Positions 8,237-17,551 are shown, counted from the first letter of the stretch. The stretch: DNA of 64,000 nucleotides from Clostridia bacterium (GCA_016887505.1 CP069393.1:2379001-2443000), one strand, 5' to 3'. Notes: generated by a model not told the origin, from the sequence alone. Translations and numbers: made by a program.

Positions 8237-9226
8237 TTGGACTGGAAAATTCTAAAAAAAGAACTTAGATACCATAGTGCAAGAATGGCTGCGCGACTAT
8301 TGAGTGAGCGCTCCTTTCTAAGCTTCAAGTGTTTTGTGAGAAACAATACATGGCCAGACTGGGAGAATCCTAAGACCATCAATGACAAACTACGGTGGTT
8401 GATGCTCTATTACCGTGAAGAGAAGCTACATCAATTTGCGGATAAGTATTTGGTCCGGAACTATGTTCGAAGTAGAATAGGGAAAAAATATCTGACCGAG
8501 CTGCATGGGGTCTTTGAGGGAGTCGAACAAATAGATTTCGCGACCTTGCCGGACCAGTTTGTATTGAAAACCAATCATGGGTCGGGTTGGAACATAGTCT
8601 GTCTAGATAAAAGCAAGTTTGATGAAAAAAAGGCTAGAAGGCAATTAAATCGGTGGATGAAACGTGATTACTGGGCTCATACTGGTGAATGGGCTTACAA
8701 GGATATTCCGCGACTGATTCTGTGGGAACAGTTTCTTTGTGATCCCCTGCAAGGAAATCTACCTCGAGACTATAAGATTCATTGCTTTAGCGGTATACCT
8801 AGGTTTATCCAAGTCTTTGAGGATATGGATACGGAACTGAGACGTTCTATTTACGATTGCGACTGGAATCCATCCTCGATTAGTGAGGGACTAGCAGAAT
8901 GTAAAGAAGAGATTGAAAAGCCCCAAAATTTGGAAGAAATGCTCTGGGTTGCAAGGCAACTCTCACAAGGCCTTCCCTACGTTCGAATCGATTTGTACTG
9001 CATTGAAGATAAAATATATTTTGGTGAGATGACCCTAAATCATGATGCGGCAAGCTCACGATACAAGACAGAGGAAATGGCGATCCAAATTGGCTCTTGG
9101 TTGGAACTACCCGAAAAGAGCAAATTGGAAAAGGAAATGAGCCCTTGCCCGAATTTTGTTGGAAAGTGGTATTCAAAAGTCATAGCCAAGTTGACAATAG
9201 GCGGACGATTTGATGAAGTGGACTAG
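8237..9226 (+). CDS. TupA-like ATP-grasp protein
   Basis: This 329-residue protein probably starts at TTG 8237, with GAGGTG correctly spaced before it. It shows the TupA-like ATP-grasp pattern: KTINDKLRWLMLYYR near residue 45, FVLKTNHGSGWNI near 110, RDYKIHCFSG near 175 and VRIDLYCIEDKIYFGEMT near 250. The family is named for TupA of alkaliphilic Bacillus, which is involved in teichuronopeptide (polyglutamate plus glucuronate) synthesis. The locus also makes UDP-glucuronate, so a glycan carboxylate-amine ligation is a reasonable guess. Specific substrates are not visible. Confidence 0.8.
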   Translation: MDWKILKKELRYHSARMAARLLSERSFLSFKCFVRNNTWPDWENPKTINDKLRWLMLYYREEKLHQFADKYLVRNYVRSRIGKKYLTELHGVFEGVEQIDFATLPDQFVLKTNHGSGWNIVCLDKSKFDEKKARRQLNRWMKRDYWAHTGEWAYKDIPRLILWEQFLCDPLQGNLPRDYKIHCFSGIPRFIQVFEDMDTELRRSIYDCDWNPSSISEGLAECKEEIEKPQNLEEMLWVARQLSQGLPYVRIDLYCIEDKIYFGEMTLNHDAASSRYKTEEMAIQIGSWLELPEKSKLEKEMSPCPNFVGKWYSKVIAKLTIGGRFDEVD

Positions 9227-9269
9227 GACATGAATGGTTGAAAGCACAGGAGTGCGGTAAGGATAAAAG

Positions 9270-10625
9270 ATGAATACTTGGGTAAAAAAGATATACGATA
9301 GATCGCCCTACCAGGTGAAACGACAGATGGCAAACCTTGAGGCCTACCGGCGGATTCGTGTGAGGCGAGGTGGGGACTACCAGGCAGACTACCAGTCATT
9401 GGACCTGCTTGAGATGCTTCAAGAAAACCAAGAGGAAAAGCAACTTCTTCTTTTAAATGAACTGCTATCGTATATAGGTAAGAATATTCCATACTACCAG
9501 GAAAAAGACATACCAAAGCAAGTAGAATACTTGTCGAAGTTATCTGACCTGCCCATCATGAATAAAGAAATCTTACGCGGCGAAAGTGTGCGGTTAATCA
9601 ATGAAAACCACAGGTCAGCTCTTTGGAAGGGGTGGACCAGCGGGTCCACCGGTAGTAGTTTGCATTACCACCGGGATAAGCATTCTATGCGGTATGAATA
9701 TGCCTTGTATGAGCGATTATATGAGTTTGCCTGCCAGCAGGAAAACCCCATTCGCGCTCGCCTTTCCAATGTGGTCATCGCTAAACCGGGTGCCAAGCCA
9801 CCCTATTGGTTTTATCTTCGAGCGATGCGCCAGTTGCAGTGCTCCACCGACCATATTGAACCATCAACAGCAGCCCTCTATTTGGAGGCACTAGCAAGAT
9901 ACGGGGTAGTACTGGGAACGGGTTACACCTATTCTTGGCTTAGATTGGCAGAGGGCGTTTTAAACCTGAAGGAGAGGTCTAATCCACTAAAAGCGATTGT
10001 GACAGACAGCGAAGGCATTACCTTGTCCCAGAAAAAGGTGGTAGAGGAGGCTTTTTCTTGTCCGGTCTACCAGACCTATGGAAGTAGTGAACTAGGTATG
10101 GTGGCGGTGCAGTGCGAAAAAGGGCACTACCATCTGCTGGATAGAATCCATGTGGAAGTAGTGGACTCGCAAGGACGAGTCCTACCATATGGGGAAGAAG
10201 GAGAAATAGTAGTCACCGATTTAAGATCCTTTGATGCTCCGTTTTTACGGTACCGTTCTGGCGATTTGGGCATCTTGGAAAAAGACGGTTGTGGCTGCAA
10301 GTGGAAGGGACCTTATCTTTCCAGCATAGCAGGTCGTGTGGAAGACTATGTGGTGACGTCTAAAGGAGTTCGCATGACCAGAGTCAACCGAATCGTAAAA
10401 GGTGTTGAGGGCATTAAGGCTATGCAGATTGTCCAGGATAAGCCGGGTCAACTGCATGTTAGAGTGATTCCGGATGAGCACTTTTGTCCAGAAGAAATGA
10501 AAAAGATGCATAAAAAGGGCGAGAGCTTTATGGGAAAAATCGATTTTTCCTGGGAACTTGTGGAGACCTTGGAGACAACGGCTTCTGGCAAGGTGCGCTA
10601 CCTGATTCGCAATTTTGAAGCTTGA
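9270..10625 (+). CDS. CapK/PaaK-like adenylate-forming enzyme
   Basis: This 451-residue protein of the ANL adenylating superfamily resembles phenylacetate-CoA ligase and capsular CapK. The AMP-binding loop WTSGSTGSSLHYHRD lies near residue 125, the YGSSELGMVAVQ motif near 270, and the hinge aspartate region (FLRYRSGDLG) near 330. CapK-type proteins in capsule loci are thought to activate a small carboxylic acid for transfer to the polymer. Here it follows TupA-like and BioF2-like genes, so the three could activate and attach one acyl or aminoacyl group. The substrate is unknown. Confidence 0.82.
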   Translation: MNTWVKKIYDRSPYQVKRQMANLEAYRRIRVRRGGDYQADYQSLDLLEMLQENQEEKQLLLLNELLSYIGKNIPYYQEKDIPKQVEYLSKLSDLPIMNKEILRGESVRLINENHRSALWKGWTSGSTGSSLHYHRDKHSMRYEYALYERLYEFACQQENPIRARLSNVVIAKPGAKPPYWFYLRAMRQLQCSTDHIEPSTAALYLEALARYGVVLGTGYTYSWLRLAEGVLNLKERSNPLKAIVTDSEGITLSQKKVVEEAFSCPVYQTYGSSELGMVAVQCEKGHYHLLDRIHVEVVDSQGRVLPYGEEGEIVVTDLRSFDAPFLRYRSGDLGILEKDGCGCKWKGPYLSSIAGRVEDYVVTSKGVRMTRVNRIVKGVEGIKAMQIVQDKPGQLHVRVIPDEHFCPEEMKKMHKKGESFMGKIDFSWELVETLETTASGKVRYLIRNFEA

Positions 10626-10641
10626 TGGAGGAGAGGATACA

Positions 10642-11214
10642 ATGAGAAGAAAAGATAGAGAAATGGGCCGAGAATTTGGTCTAGCGGTAATTGATAAGGC
10701 AGAATTTGTGGTGATGTCTATGGTGGATCACGAGGGAAATCCCTATGGGGTGCCCTTGTCTGTAGTGAGGGTTGACAATATGGTCTATCTCCATGGGGCG
10801 AGAAGTGGCAAAAAGATGGACTGTTTGAAAAACCAGTCATCCGTCCATCTTACCTTTGTGGGAGAGGTGAAGCGCGAAAAACCAATCAGTGATACGAAAC
10901 TGGCAGAAGCGAGAGAAGAAGGAAAGCTAAGGAGCCTGGTGAGCAAAATGTTCACTACTGAATTTGAATCAGCAATGGTTTGGGGAACTGCTGAATTTGT
11001 AGAAGACGATGCTGAAAAGAGAAAGGCCTTAGAAGCTCTATCCATAAAGTATTCCCAAGCAAGCATGCCTTTCTTTGACATGGCCATGGAAGAATCACTA
11101 ACGGTGACACAGGTTATTAGGGTAGAGGTAAAGAATCTGACTGCGAAACGAAAAAAATATGACGAAGCAGGTGAAGAAATGAAATGGGGCAGGATGGACC
11201 CTTGTGGCAAATAA
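10642..11214 (+). CDS. Nim-like FMN-binding split-barrel flavoprotein
   Basis: This 190-residue protein starts at ATG 10642 behind GGAGGAGAGG. The alternative ATG 27 bp upstream lacks a ribosome site. The sequence fits the pyridoxamine-phosphate-oxidase-like, nitroimidazole-resistance (NimA/B) group: an N-terminal GREFGLAVIDKAEFVVMSMV, then GVPLSVVRVDNMVYLHGARSGKKMD, and an early-beta segment SVHLTFVG. Such proteins bind FMN or heme and reduce small molecules. It ends the first glycan operon and converges on a minus-strand methyltransferase with only 11 bp between. Whether it acts on the glycan or is a passenger is unclear. Confidence 0.8.
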   Translation: MRRKDREMGREFGLAVIDKAEFVVMSMVDHEGNPYGVPLSVVRVDNMVYLHGARSGKKMDCLKNQSSVHLTFVGEVKREKPISDTKLAEAREEGKLRSLVSKMFTTEFESAMVWGTAEFVEDDAEKRKALEALSIKYSQASMPFFDMAMEESLTVTQVIRVEVKNLTAKRKKYDEAGEEMKWGRMDPCGK

Positions 11215-11225
11215 GAAGAAGCAAT

Positions 11226-12032
11226 TTATTTTTTTTGTAGAGCATAGACAGGACAAAGATTACTACAAGCAAAATCATTGGGAAAACGTACATCTAGAAT
11301 AGTAAAAAGGGGCGCGCAGAAAGCCTCAAAGGATTCTTGTTCTACATATGATATGGGGTAGGGGGTTATTGAACTCATAAGCTCTTGGTATTCATCACTT
11401 GTGATGATTCCTGCTTCAAAAAGGGCGAGCAATTCTCTGCAGTATATTTCAGTATTGACAGAACCTAGATTAGCATCTTGCCATAAAATCTGCAGATAGA
11501 AGGAAGATGTCCGGAATATGGGTTGACTAGGATGATTTGCTCTATGCCATGCCACTACTTCCGAAGGATTACCAAAGGGATTGGTATTGGCTATCTGGAT
11601 GCGCAAAAAGGCGTACCCACCAGGTAACAGCAAATCGTGAATACTGTTTAGGAAGTCATCGTATTGGTGGAGTGAAACCATGGATGTTGAACCGTCACCT
11701 AGGACGTAATTAAACTTTTCCGCTTGACCAGTGGATAGCCAATTACACTGTAGGAAGGACTCTTTCGGGTGCTGCCTGCAAAGTGTAGAAAAACTGTAGT
11801 AATGTTCATGCTTTAGGTCAAGACAACATACTGAGGAAGCATATTTTGCTCCTAGGCTTCGCAATTCAGGCGTGGAACCCAAGATGCCCCAATCTTTGTT
11901 GGAAGAAACATAGTCACCAATATACCCTTCATAAATAGCAAGCATCTGTTTGGAAGGGCGCACGGGTGGTTTTATGTTTTCCCAAGCTTTCGCGCAACTG
12001 TCTAGTGTTAGGATTTTTTTGGAATCAATCAA
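11226..12032 (-). CDS. SAM-dependent methyltransferase-like protein (paralogue A)
   Basis: This 268-residue protein probably starts at TTG 12032, with an AAGGAG site 7 nt upstream. Class I methyltransferase features are visible: WGILGSTPELRSLG as the glycine-rich first strand near residue 47, an acidic end of strand two (CCLDL), LGDGSTSMV near 112 and LLLPGGYAFLRIQ near 133. It is the same length as the protein at 13646-14452 and shares its PPxRPSKxMLAxYE start and GDGS motif, so the two are paralogues. Both flank an ATP-grasp gene on the opposite strand. A glycan or peptide methylation role is only inferred. Confidence 0.7.
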   Translation of the reverse strand: MIDSKKILTLDSCAKAWENIKPPVRPSKQMLAIYEGYIGDYVSSNKDWGILGSTPELRSLGAKYASSVCCLDLKHEHYYSFSTLCRQHPKESFLQCNWLSTGQAEKFNYVLGDGSTSMVSLHQYDDFLNSIHDLLLPGGYAFLRIQIANTNPFGNPSEVVAWHRANHPSQPIFRTSSFYLQILWQDANLGSVNTEIYCRELLALFEAGIITSDEYQELMSSITPYPISYVEQESFEAFCAPLFTILDVRFPNDFACSNLCPVYALQKK

Positions 12033-12458
12033 TTGTTTTCTCCTTATATCTTAGGACTAGGCCAAAGTGGTGCCAAGGGCAGTTGAAAGTATGCTTAATG
12101 AAGACGAGTTGTAGGAAAATAATATATAGAACCGCAAAAGACGGGGATAGCCAGAAGATATTGATGCTAGTTGGGACTTGACCCAGAACCGCTTACTGCA
12201 AGAAATACTGTAAAAAATCTATCTTGGTGTGATGGATATTTCAATATTTGCTAGGTATACTAATAATTAATTGTAACTTTTAACTTATGATAATACAAGA
12301 AGATAGCATACTGTATCGGCTCAATAGAGGCATAGCTTGTCTGGAAACTGCATTTTTGGAAGAATTCAGGGGTATGTGGGTAGCCAGTATTCAGCTAGAT
12401 TTTTCGTGAAGTATATAATCTCTACATACAAGTTACTGCTGCTTCAAAAGGAGGACGC
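12033..12458. other. 426-bp divergent intergenic region
   Basis: No convincing gene was found between the minus-strand methyltransferase and the plus-strand ATP-grasp gene. The DNA is AT-rich. A TATAAT at 12414-12419, 40 bp before ATG 12459, is a plausible -10 for the ATP-grasp gene but lacks a clear -35. On the minus strand, TTGAAA and TAGATT 17 bp apart (near 12215-12245) could serve the methyltransferase, with weak matches. Confidence 0.4.
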
Positions 12459-13592
12459 ATGTTCCATTTAAAGAAAAGACAGGCTGGACTACTGAAATCT
12501 TGGTTAGCATATCACTTCCCGATCGTTAGAACCTTGTGGAAGAAAAAGAAGGATAAAGATATCCCCTTAGAGCCGGCAGAAAAAATTCGCTTGCATTTTG
12601 ATGCTAAAGATATGCCCCAGGTTGGTTTGGTCGAGGAAATGCGAGGCCGTGGCCTGCTTAGCTTTTGGCCTAAATACCAACGCTTTTTGGAAAACTCTGC
12701 GATTCCCTACAAGATGATTTATATGGACCGCTCGGATTGGATGGAACAAATTAAGGGTCTAGATATTCTAATCTGGCGGACACCGGCATCGCCAGCTTCT
12801 CTCAAGGCAGCCAAAGATAAAATGTATGCCATAGAAGAGTATTATGGGATTACGACGATTCCCTCCTACCGGGATCTTTGGCTCTATGAAGAAAAAATCA
12901 ATCAATACTATACCCTAAAGACCCTGGGCCTTCCGGTTGTTGAGACCTTTATAAGCCATGACCAAGAAGAAATCTTGGCTCATCTGCAAGAGATAGAGTA
13001 TCCCGTGGTTTGGAAAACCAACCAAGGATTTTGCTCGCTGGGTGTTTTTCTTTTGAAAAACAAGAGACAGGCAAATAGATTGGTTCGCAAGGTCTTCGGA
13101 AAAGGACTCAATACTTTTTGGGGTTACCACAAACAAAAGAACTATGTCTACCTTCAAAAGTATGTAAAAGACTGTGGCAAGGATATACGAATTGTGGCAA
13201 TTGGAGAGTATTATTTTGGCCTACTACGTGAGCCGGATAAGGGAGATTTTAGAGCCTCTGGCGCAGGACATCTCCTCTGGGGAGCTATGCCGGAGGATGC
13301 CTTGCAATTGGCCCGTGAGGTCCAGCATAGGCTGAAAGCCGATAGTATTGTGGTAGATATGATTCGTTGTCCTAAAACACAAAAATTAGGCATCATTGAA
13401 ACCTCCTTGTTTATCGGTGCGGTATCACAGGTTGGTCTAATGATCGATGGAAAACCAGGATGCTATCAGTACCAAGACGGTCTGTTTGAATTTAAAGAAG
13501 GATGTTTCTGGATTCAAGAGCTTACGGTCATGGAAAAGTTTAAGTCATGGGCCAAAGCAAAGAACATCTCTTACCAAACTGTAATAGAATAA
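12459..13592 (+). CDS. ATP-grasp (RimK-like) ligase
   Basis: This 377-residue protein starts behind AAAGGAGG. After a basic N-terminus, residues 45-120 form a RimK-like pre-ATP-grasp domain (PQVGLVEEMRGRGLLSFW). The ATP-grasp fold follows, with YPVVWKTNQGFCSLGVF near 180, YVYLQKYVKDCGKDIRI near 225 and a metal-binding GIIETSLF near 306. Family members ligate a carboxylate to an amine or thiol using ATP, for example by adding glutamates. It is transcribed alone, between two oppositely oriented paralogous methyltransferases. This is the second ATP-grasp in the locus, supporting amino-acid decoration of a surface polymer, which remains an inference. Confidence 0.75.
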   Translation: MFHLKKRQAGLLKSWLAYHFPIVRTLWKKKKDKDIPLEPAEKIRLHFDAKDMPQVGLVEEMRGRGLLSFWPKYQRFLENSAIPYKMIYMDRSDWMEQIKGLDILIWRTPASPASLKAAKDKMYAIEEYYGITTIPSYRDLWLYEEKINQYYTLKTLGLPVVETFISHDQEEILAHLQEIEYPVVWKTNQGFCSLGVFLLKNKRQANRLVRKVFGKGLNTFWGYHKQKNYVYLQKYVKDCGKDIRIVAIGEYYFGLLREPDKGDFRASGAGHLLWGAMPEDALQLAREVQHRLKADSIVVDMIRCPKTQKLGIIETSLFIGAVSQVGLMIDGKPGCYQYQDGLFEFKEGCFWIQELTVMEKFKSWAKAKNISYQTVIE

Positions 13593-13601
13593 GGGCAGAA
13601 T

Positions 13602-13630
13602 AAAAGCACTCCAAGATTGGAGTGCTTTTG
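13602..13630. terminator. Bidirectional terminator between ATP-grasp and methyltransferase genes
   Basis: A 12-bp perfect stem (AAAAGCACTCCA with its complement) has a 4-nt AGAT loop. A runs on one side and T runs on the other let it serve both converging genes. Confidence 0.85.
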
Positions 13631-13645
13631 AAATAATCATAGAAA

Positions 13646-14452
13646 TTAGATTTTCTGTAATGTACATACCAGATTGTAATGACCACCAATAAAGTCGGTA
13701 GGGGCTTCAATTGACACGATGGTAAACTTATTCGCTACAAGAGCCTTTAATCTTTCTCGACTCGTACAATGTAAATCTACGTTCATAATGGGCGTATCCA
13801 ATTCTAAATACTCTTCTTTTGTGAGAACCCCATCGTGATATAAATCGTTTAGCCATTGGGAATAGTCCGCTCTTTCTATGGCCATGGTTTCTCTGTTTAG
13901 ACAGAGAATCCAGAAATCTGTCAACATGTTGACCAAAGGCTCCTTGCCCTTAACATTGGCCCGGAAAAAGTCTATGGCTTCTCGAGCAGAGGCAAAAGTC
14001 TTGCCATCACAAGAAAGGAGTCTAGTAATGATGTGTCCGCCTGGTTTAAGCATCCTGTGTACGTTGTCTAGAAAGGGGGGGTAGAGTTCTTGGGGCAGCA
14101 TAATCATGGAACCATCGCCCAAAATTAGGTCGAAGGCTTCTGGTAAATCTGCTTCTAGCCAATCGCATTCTACAAAGGTTTCTTCTTTTGGAGGACTGCA
14201 CAGCGGTGTCATTGCGGTAAATGAATTGGAATTGATATCCAGGCAGGCAAGAGGGCGGTTATACTTCCCTGCTAGCGTTCTGAGTTCTGGTGTACACCCG
14301 AGTAGACCCCACTCACCGGTTTGGTCATACTGCAGGCGCAGCAAACTGTTTTCATAAAGAGCTAACATTTCTTTGGATGGTCGTGCTGGTGGTATCATTG
14401 CTTTCCAAGAAGCTATGTACTCCGCATCAGACATATCGTAATAATCGCTCAT
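13646..14452 (-). CDS. SAM-dependent methyltransferase-like protein (paralogue B)
   Basis: This 268-residue protein has ATG 14452 preceded by AGAGGTG. It shows WGLLGCTPELRTLA near residue 48, a CLDINS strand-two end, ILGDGSMIMLP near 111 and MLKPGGHIITRLL near 133, in the order expected of a class I methyltransferase. It matches the protein at 11226-12032 in length, opening motif (PPARPSKEMLALYE) and layout, so a duplication is likely. The C-terminal 90 residues are also shared and may bind the substrate. The substrate is unknown. Confidence 0.72.
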   Translation of the reverse strand: MSDYYDMSDAEYIASWKAMIPPARPSKEMLALYENSLLRLQYDQTGEWGLLGCTPELRTLAGKYNRPLACLDINSNSFTAMTPLCSPPKEETFVECDWLEADLPEAFDLILGDGSMIMLPQELYPPFLDNVHRMLKPGGHIITRLLSCDGKTFASAREAIDFFRANVKGKEPLVNMLTDFWILCLNRETMAIERADYSQWLNDLYHDGVLTKEEYLELDTPIMNVDLHCTSRERLKALVANKFTIVSIEAPTDFIGGHYNLVCTLQKI

Positions 14453-14671
14453 CGGTTCACCTCTTTCATCATTTGAAATAGATACAACATATAATTATAA
14501 CACCTGCATCTGCAGGATTCAGCCAAAAGTAGTGCTATTTTAGGGGAATGGATGCAAGCAGGTGCTTTTGCATGCTATAATAAAAAGACTTATCTTGTAA
14601 AAAAACAGGAAGCTGCCCTAGCCCCTATTGCTGTTGGATACTTGTTCATGGCAAGAAGGCAGAGACGGCTT

Positions 14672-15226
14672 CTACAAATGGTACTGCACTTCCCTTGCAA
14701 GCTCCCTAGCCGTTGAGGCATCCTTTAGCAGGCTGACTAGGGCTAGAGCAAAGTCCATGGCTGTACCGGGGCCCTTGGAGGTTACCAACTGGTCATCGAC
14801 TACGACTGCTTGGTCGAGATGGATAGCTCCGGCAAGTTGTGACTCAAAACCAGGATAGCAGGTAGCTTTCCGGCCTTGTAAAAGGCCTAGGTTTCCTAGA
14901 ATAGAGGGGGCAGCGCAAATAGCGGCTACCGGCAGGTTGTTGGCCATTCGGTAGGACAAGGCTTGCGTTAGTTGTTCATTTTTTTCAAGGTTTAGTGTGC
15001 CTGGCATACCACCCGGTAGGATGACTAAATCAGCTGCCGTGAGATTTGCCTGATGGATATTTATATCGCAGATTAGACTAATATTATGTGCTCCCGTGAC
15101 CAGCTTTTCTTGGGGATCAAGGTGCACCGCGACAGTTTGCACAGTAAGATTGGTTCTTCTAAGAACGTCGGTAGGAAGGATGGCTTCAATTTCTTCAAAG
15201 CCAGGAGCCAACATACAGTAAATCAT
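14672..15226 (-). CDS. DJ-1/PfpI family protein (YajL-like)
   Basis: This 184-residue protein starts at ATG 15226, 7 nt after AGGAGGT. An in-frame ATG 54 bp further upstream lacks a site and adds non-conserved residues. Hallmarks are LAPGFEEIEA at residues 6-15 (conserved glutamate), VILPGGMPG near 66 and the nucleophilic-elbow cysteine in VAAICAAPSILGNLGLL near 100. Members act as chaperones or glyoxalase/deglycase-like stress proteins, and the function here is not specified. A TATAAT-like -10 lies about 65 bp upstream on the minus strand (15292-15297). It is likely a single-gene unit embedded in the glycan locus. Confidence 0.88.
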   Translation of the reverse strand: MIYCMLAPGFEEIEAILPTDVLRRTNLTVQTVAVHLDPQEKLVTGAHNISLICDINIHQANLTAADLVILPGGMPGTLNLEKNEQLTQALSYRMANNLPVAAICAAPSILGNLGLLQGRKATCYPGFESQLAGAIHLDQAVVVDDQLVTSKGPGTAMDFALALVSLLKDASTARELAREVQYHL

Positions 15227-15470
15227 AAAAAACCTCCTGTTTGCCGATTGCATTGGGATGCCTAAGACAATCCAAAACAATCCTTTTCTTTATTATAGTG
15301 TAGCATAGATAACCTAGCCACTGTGCACTAACTCGTTGTTTGGTGGAAAACTTGCTTGGATAGAGGGAAATGAAAAGATGGCTTGCTTTGACTGGCGGGG
15401 GTAAGAGGAAAAAACACATCAAAATAAAACCAACTAGCATAACAAATATGGAAACAAAATGGAGGATTAG

Positions 15471-16577
15471 ATGATTATTTTACATGTAACAGAGATGCTA
15501 ACCAAGGTGGCGAATGGACCACGATTTTCAGTAACGGGACTGACTAGTGCCCTGAACCGGATTGAGGGTGTGGAAGCAGGTGTTCTTAATGTTGGGTCAC
15601 ACTGGAAATTAGACAAAGAGGAGACAGATCGTTACGATTTTCCGTTTTTTGCACGCTATGAAAGGTTTAATAGTCTGCCAGCACCCTTTAATCATCCAGA
15701 CTTGATCGTCTTTCATGGGGTATATAAAAAACACTATCTATCTCTTTGGCAGGACCTTAGTGCGCAGGGGATTCCCTATGTGGTGACACCGCGGGTTAGT
15801 TTAACAAAACAGGCCCAGAGCCAGAAAGCCTGGAAGAAGCGACTGGCCAATAGATTGATTATGAATAGTTTTATCGGTCATGCGTCCGCAATACACTATT
15901 TGACCCCGGGAGAAATGGAAGCGTCTCTTCGAATTAATAATAAATATTTTATTGCTGGAAACGGCGTGCAGATACCAGAACTGCCAGTAGAGTCTAAGCG
16001 AGCAGGCAATCGGATGATTTTCATCGGGCGCTACGATATTCAGCATAAGGGGTTGGATGTCCTGATGCAGGCCATAAGCCATATTAAGGATGAACTACTT
16101 GCGCGTGGGCTGAGCATAGATTTATACGGATCAGGACGTAAGGTGCAACGGCTACTAGAACGTCAAGGAAAGGAAAAGGGCTTAGAAAACGTACTTAGCA
16201 TCCATGGCCCCATATTTGCTAGCGAAAAAGAAGAAGCATTACAAGAAGCGGATCTATTTCTTGCGTGTTCAAGATTTGAGGGTCTTCCTATGGCCTTGTT
16301 GGAAGCCATGAGCCATGGCGTTTGCGTCCTGGCGACACCAGGCACCAATATGGCCCAGGAAGTAGAAGAAACCCAAAGCGGTTGGCAGGTAAACCTAGAC
16401 TTCAAAGAGCTTGGTGCGGCTATTTTAAAAGCCTTTGAAGATAAGGAAGAACTAGCTAGAAGAGGACTGAATGCACGAAGGCTAGCAAGTGAAGAATATA
16501 ACTGGGACCGGATAGCAGAATTAACCTTGGCTGAATACCAAAAACTATTACAAGAACGCACCGGGGCAGTGAAGTGA
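15471..16577 (+). CDS. Glycosyltransferase family 4
   Basis: This 368-residue GT-B enzyme is preceded by TGGAGG. The N-terminal acceptor domain starts MIILHVTEML with a short glycine loop. The C-terminal donor domain includes MIFIGRYDIQHKGLDVL near residue 182 and the family motif CSRFEGLPMALLEAMSHG near 264 with both conserved glutamates. The stop codon overlaps the GTG start of the sulfotransferase gene, so the two are translationally coupled. This suggests that the sugar added here, or its neighbour, becomes sulfated. Donor and linkage are unknown. Confidence 0.87.
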   Translation: MIILHVTEMLTKVANGPRFSVTGLTSALNRIEGVEAGVLNVGSHWKLDKEETDRYDFPFFARYERFNSLPAPFNHPDLIVFHGVYKKHYLSLWQDLSAQGIPYVVTPRVSLTKQAQSQKAWKKRLANRLIMNSFIGHASAIHYLTPGEMEASLRINNKYFIAGNGVQIPELPVESKRAGNRMIFIGRYDIQHKGLDVLMQAISHIKDELLARGLSIDLYGSGRKVQRLLERQGKEKGLENVLSIHGPIFASEKEEALQEADLFLACSRFEGLPMALLEAMSHGVCVLATPGTNMAQEVEETQSGWQVNLDFKELGAAILKAFEDKEELARRGLNARRLASEEYNWDRIAELTLAEYQKLLQERTGAVK

Positions 16578-17551
16578 TACCACGAACCCCAATCTTTATA
16601 GGAGGATGTGAACGTAGTGGAACGACGATGCTAGGTTCCTATCTAGGAAAACATCCTGCCCTCTTGGTAACCCCTGAGTCATTGTTCAAAACAGAGCTAA
16701 TGCGACGCATGTCTCTACAGGGCGCGCTGGACACCCAGGCGACAGTAGCCTATCTACGCAGGAGCAAAGGCATACAACTGTGGGAAATACCACTAGATAA
16801 ACTGGAATCCGCTCTACAAGAAGAAAAGGAAATTGGCTTTCAAAAGCTGATGGATCTCCTATTGGATTTATTCCAAGAAAATATGGGGTTTGAAGCCACA
16901 AGCTATTGGGTGGATCACACGCCCCACAACATGCGTCTTGGGATTCGGCTCAGCCAATTGTATCCAGAGGCAAAGTTTATCCATATTGTCCGCGATGGCC
17001 GGGGTGTAGCCTATTCATACCGTGGAGTCAATTGGGGTCCCTATGAGACATATTATTCAGCCAAAGACTGGGTATATAAGGTGGGATTTGGCTTGGCCTT
17101 GGCCCATCAGCTGGGTCCGAAACGGGTTCTATTGACCCGCTACGAGGATATTTTGGCTGAGCCAGCCAAGGAAATTTCTCGCATATGCTCATTTCTAGGT
17201 CTGGATTACGAAATACTCGCCGCTGGCCAAGAACGTTTCCAGGTTCCTTTTTACTCAAAGCAGCAACATGCCTTGGTGGGAAAGGGCCTGAAAAAAGAAA
17301 ACAAGGACCGTTGGCGCAAGGGGCTATCCAAAAGAGACCTTCAAGTGTTTGAATCTGTGGCCATGGATTTTCTACCCAGCTTGGGCTATAGCCTTCTTTA
17401 TGAAGACAATCCAATAAGAATAAGTCTTGGGTCAAAAATTATCTTTAGATGGAAAGAAGACGCAAGAAATATAGAAAAGCACTACAAGAAAAGAAAAATG
17501 GAGCGTAGGATACGTCGTGAGATGTCGAAGGCCCCAAGGAAAGATGAATAA
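16574..17551 (+). CDS. PAPS-dependent sulfotransferase (PF13469 type)
   Basis: This 325-residue protein has a GTG start overlapping the previous stop by 4 bp. The 5'-phosphosulfate loop GGCERSGTTML is at residues 10-20. The 3'-phosphate-binding motif IHIVRDGRGVAYSYRG follows near 137-151, with Arg140 and Ser148. This is the usual fold of enzymes that move sulfate from PAPS to carbohydrate hydroxyls. CysD, CysNC and CysQ are encoded 20 kb downstream in the same locus, which supplies the donor pathway. It carries a basic C-terminal tail (residues 285-325) with no membrane segment, so it probably acts in the cytoplasm on lipid-linked intermediates. Confidence 0.85.
   Translation: MIPRTPIFIGGCERSGTTMLGSYLGKHPALLVTPESLFKTELMRRMSLQGALDTQATVAYLRRSKGIQLWEIPLDKLESALQEEKEIGFQKLMDLLLDLFQENMGFEATSYWVDHTPHNMRLGIRLSQLYPEAKFIHIVRDGRGVAYSYRGVNWGPYETYYSAKDWVYKVGFGLALAHQLGPKRVLLTRYEDILAEPAKEISRICSFLGLDYEILAAGQERFQVPFYSKQQHALVGKGLKKENKDRWRKGLSKRDLQVFESVAMDFLPSLGYSLLYEDNPIRISLGSKIIFRWKEDARNIEKHYKKRKMERRIRREMSKAPRKDE

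Noticed and set aside
11966-12181. A 71-codon plus-strand frame upstream of the ATP-grasp gene
   Set aside because: It overlaps the start of a real minus-strand gene, has no ribosome site and no recognisable features.
14568-14590. An extended -10 (TGCTATAAT) on the plus strand between methyltransferase and DJ-1 genes
   Set aside because: There is no plus-strand gene downstream before 15471 and no -35. It is probably chance in AT-rich DNA.
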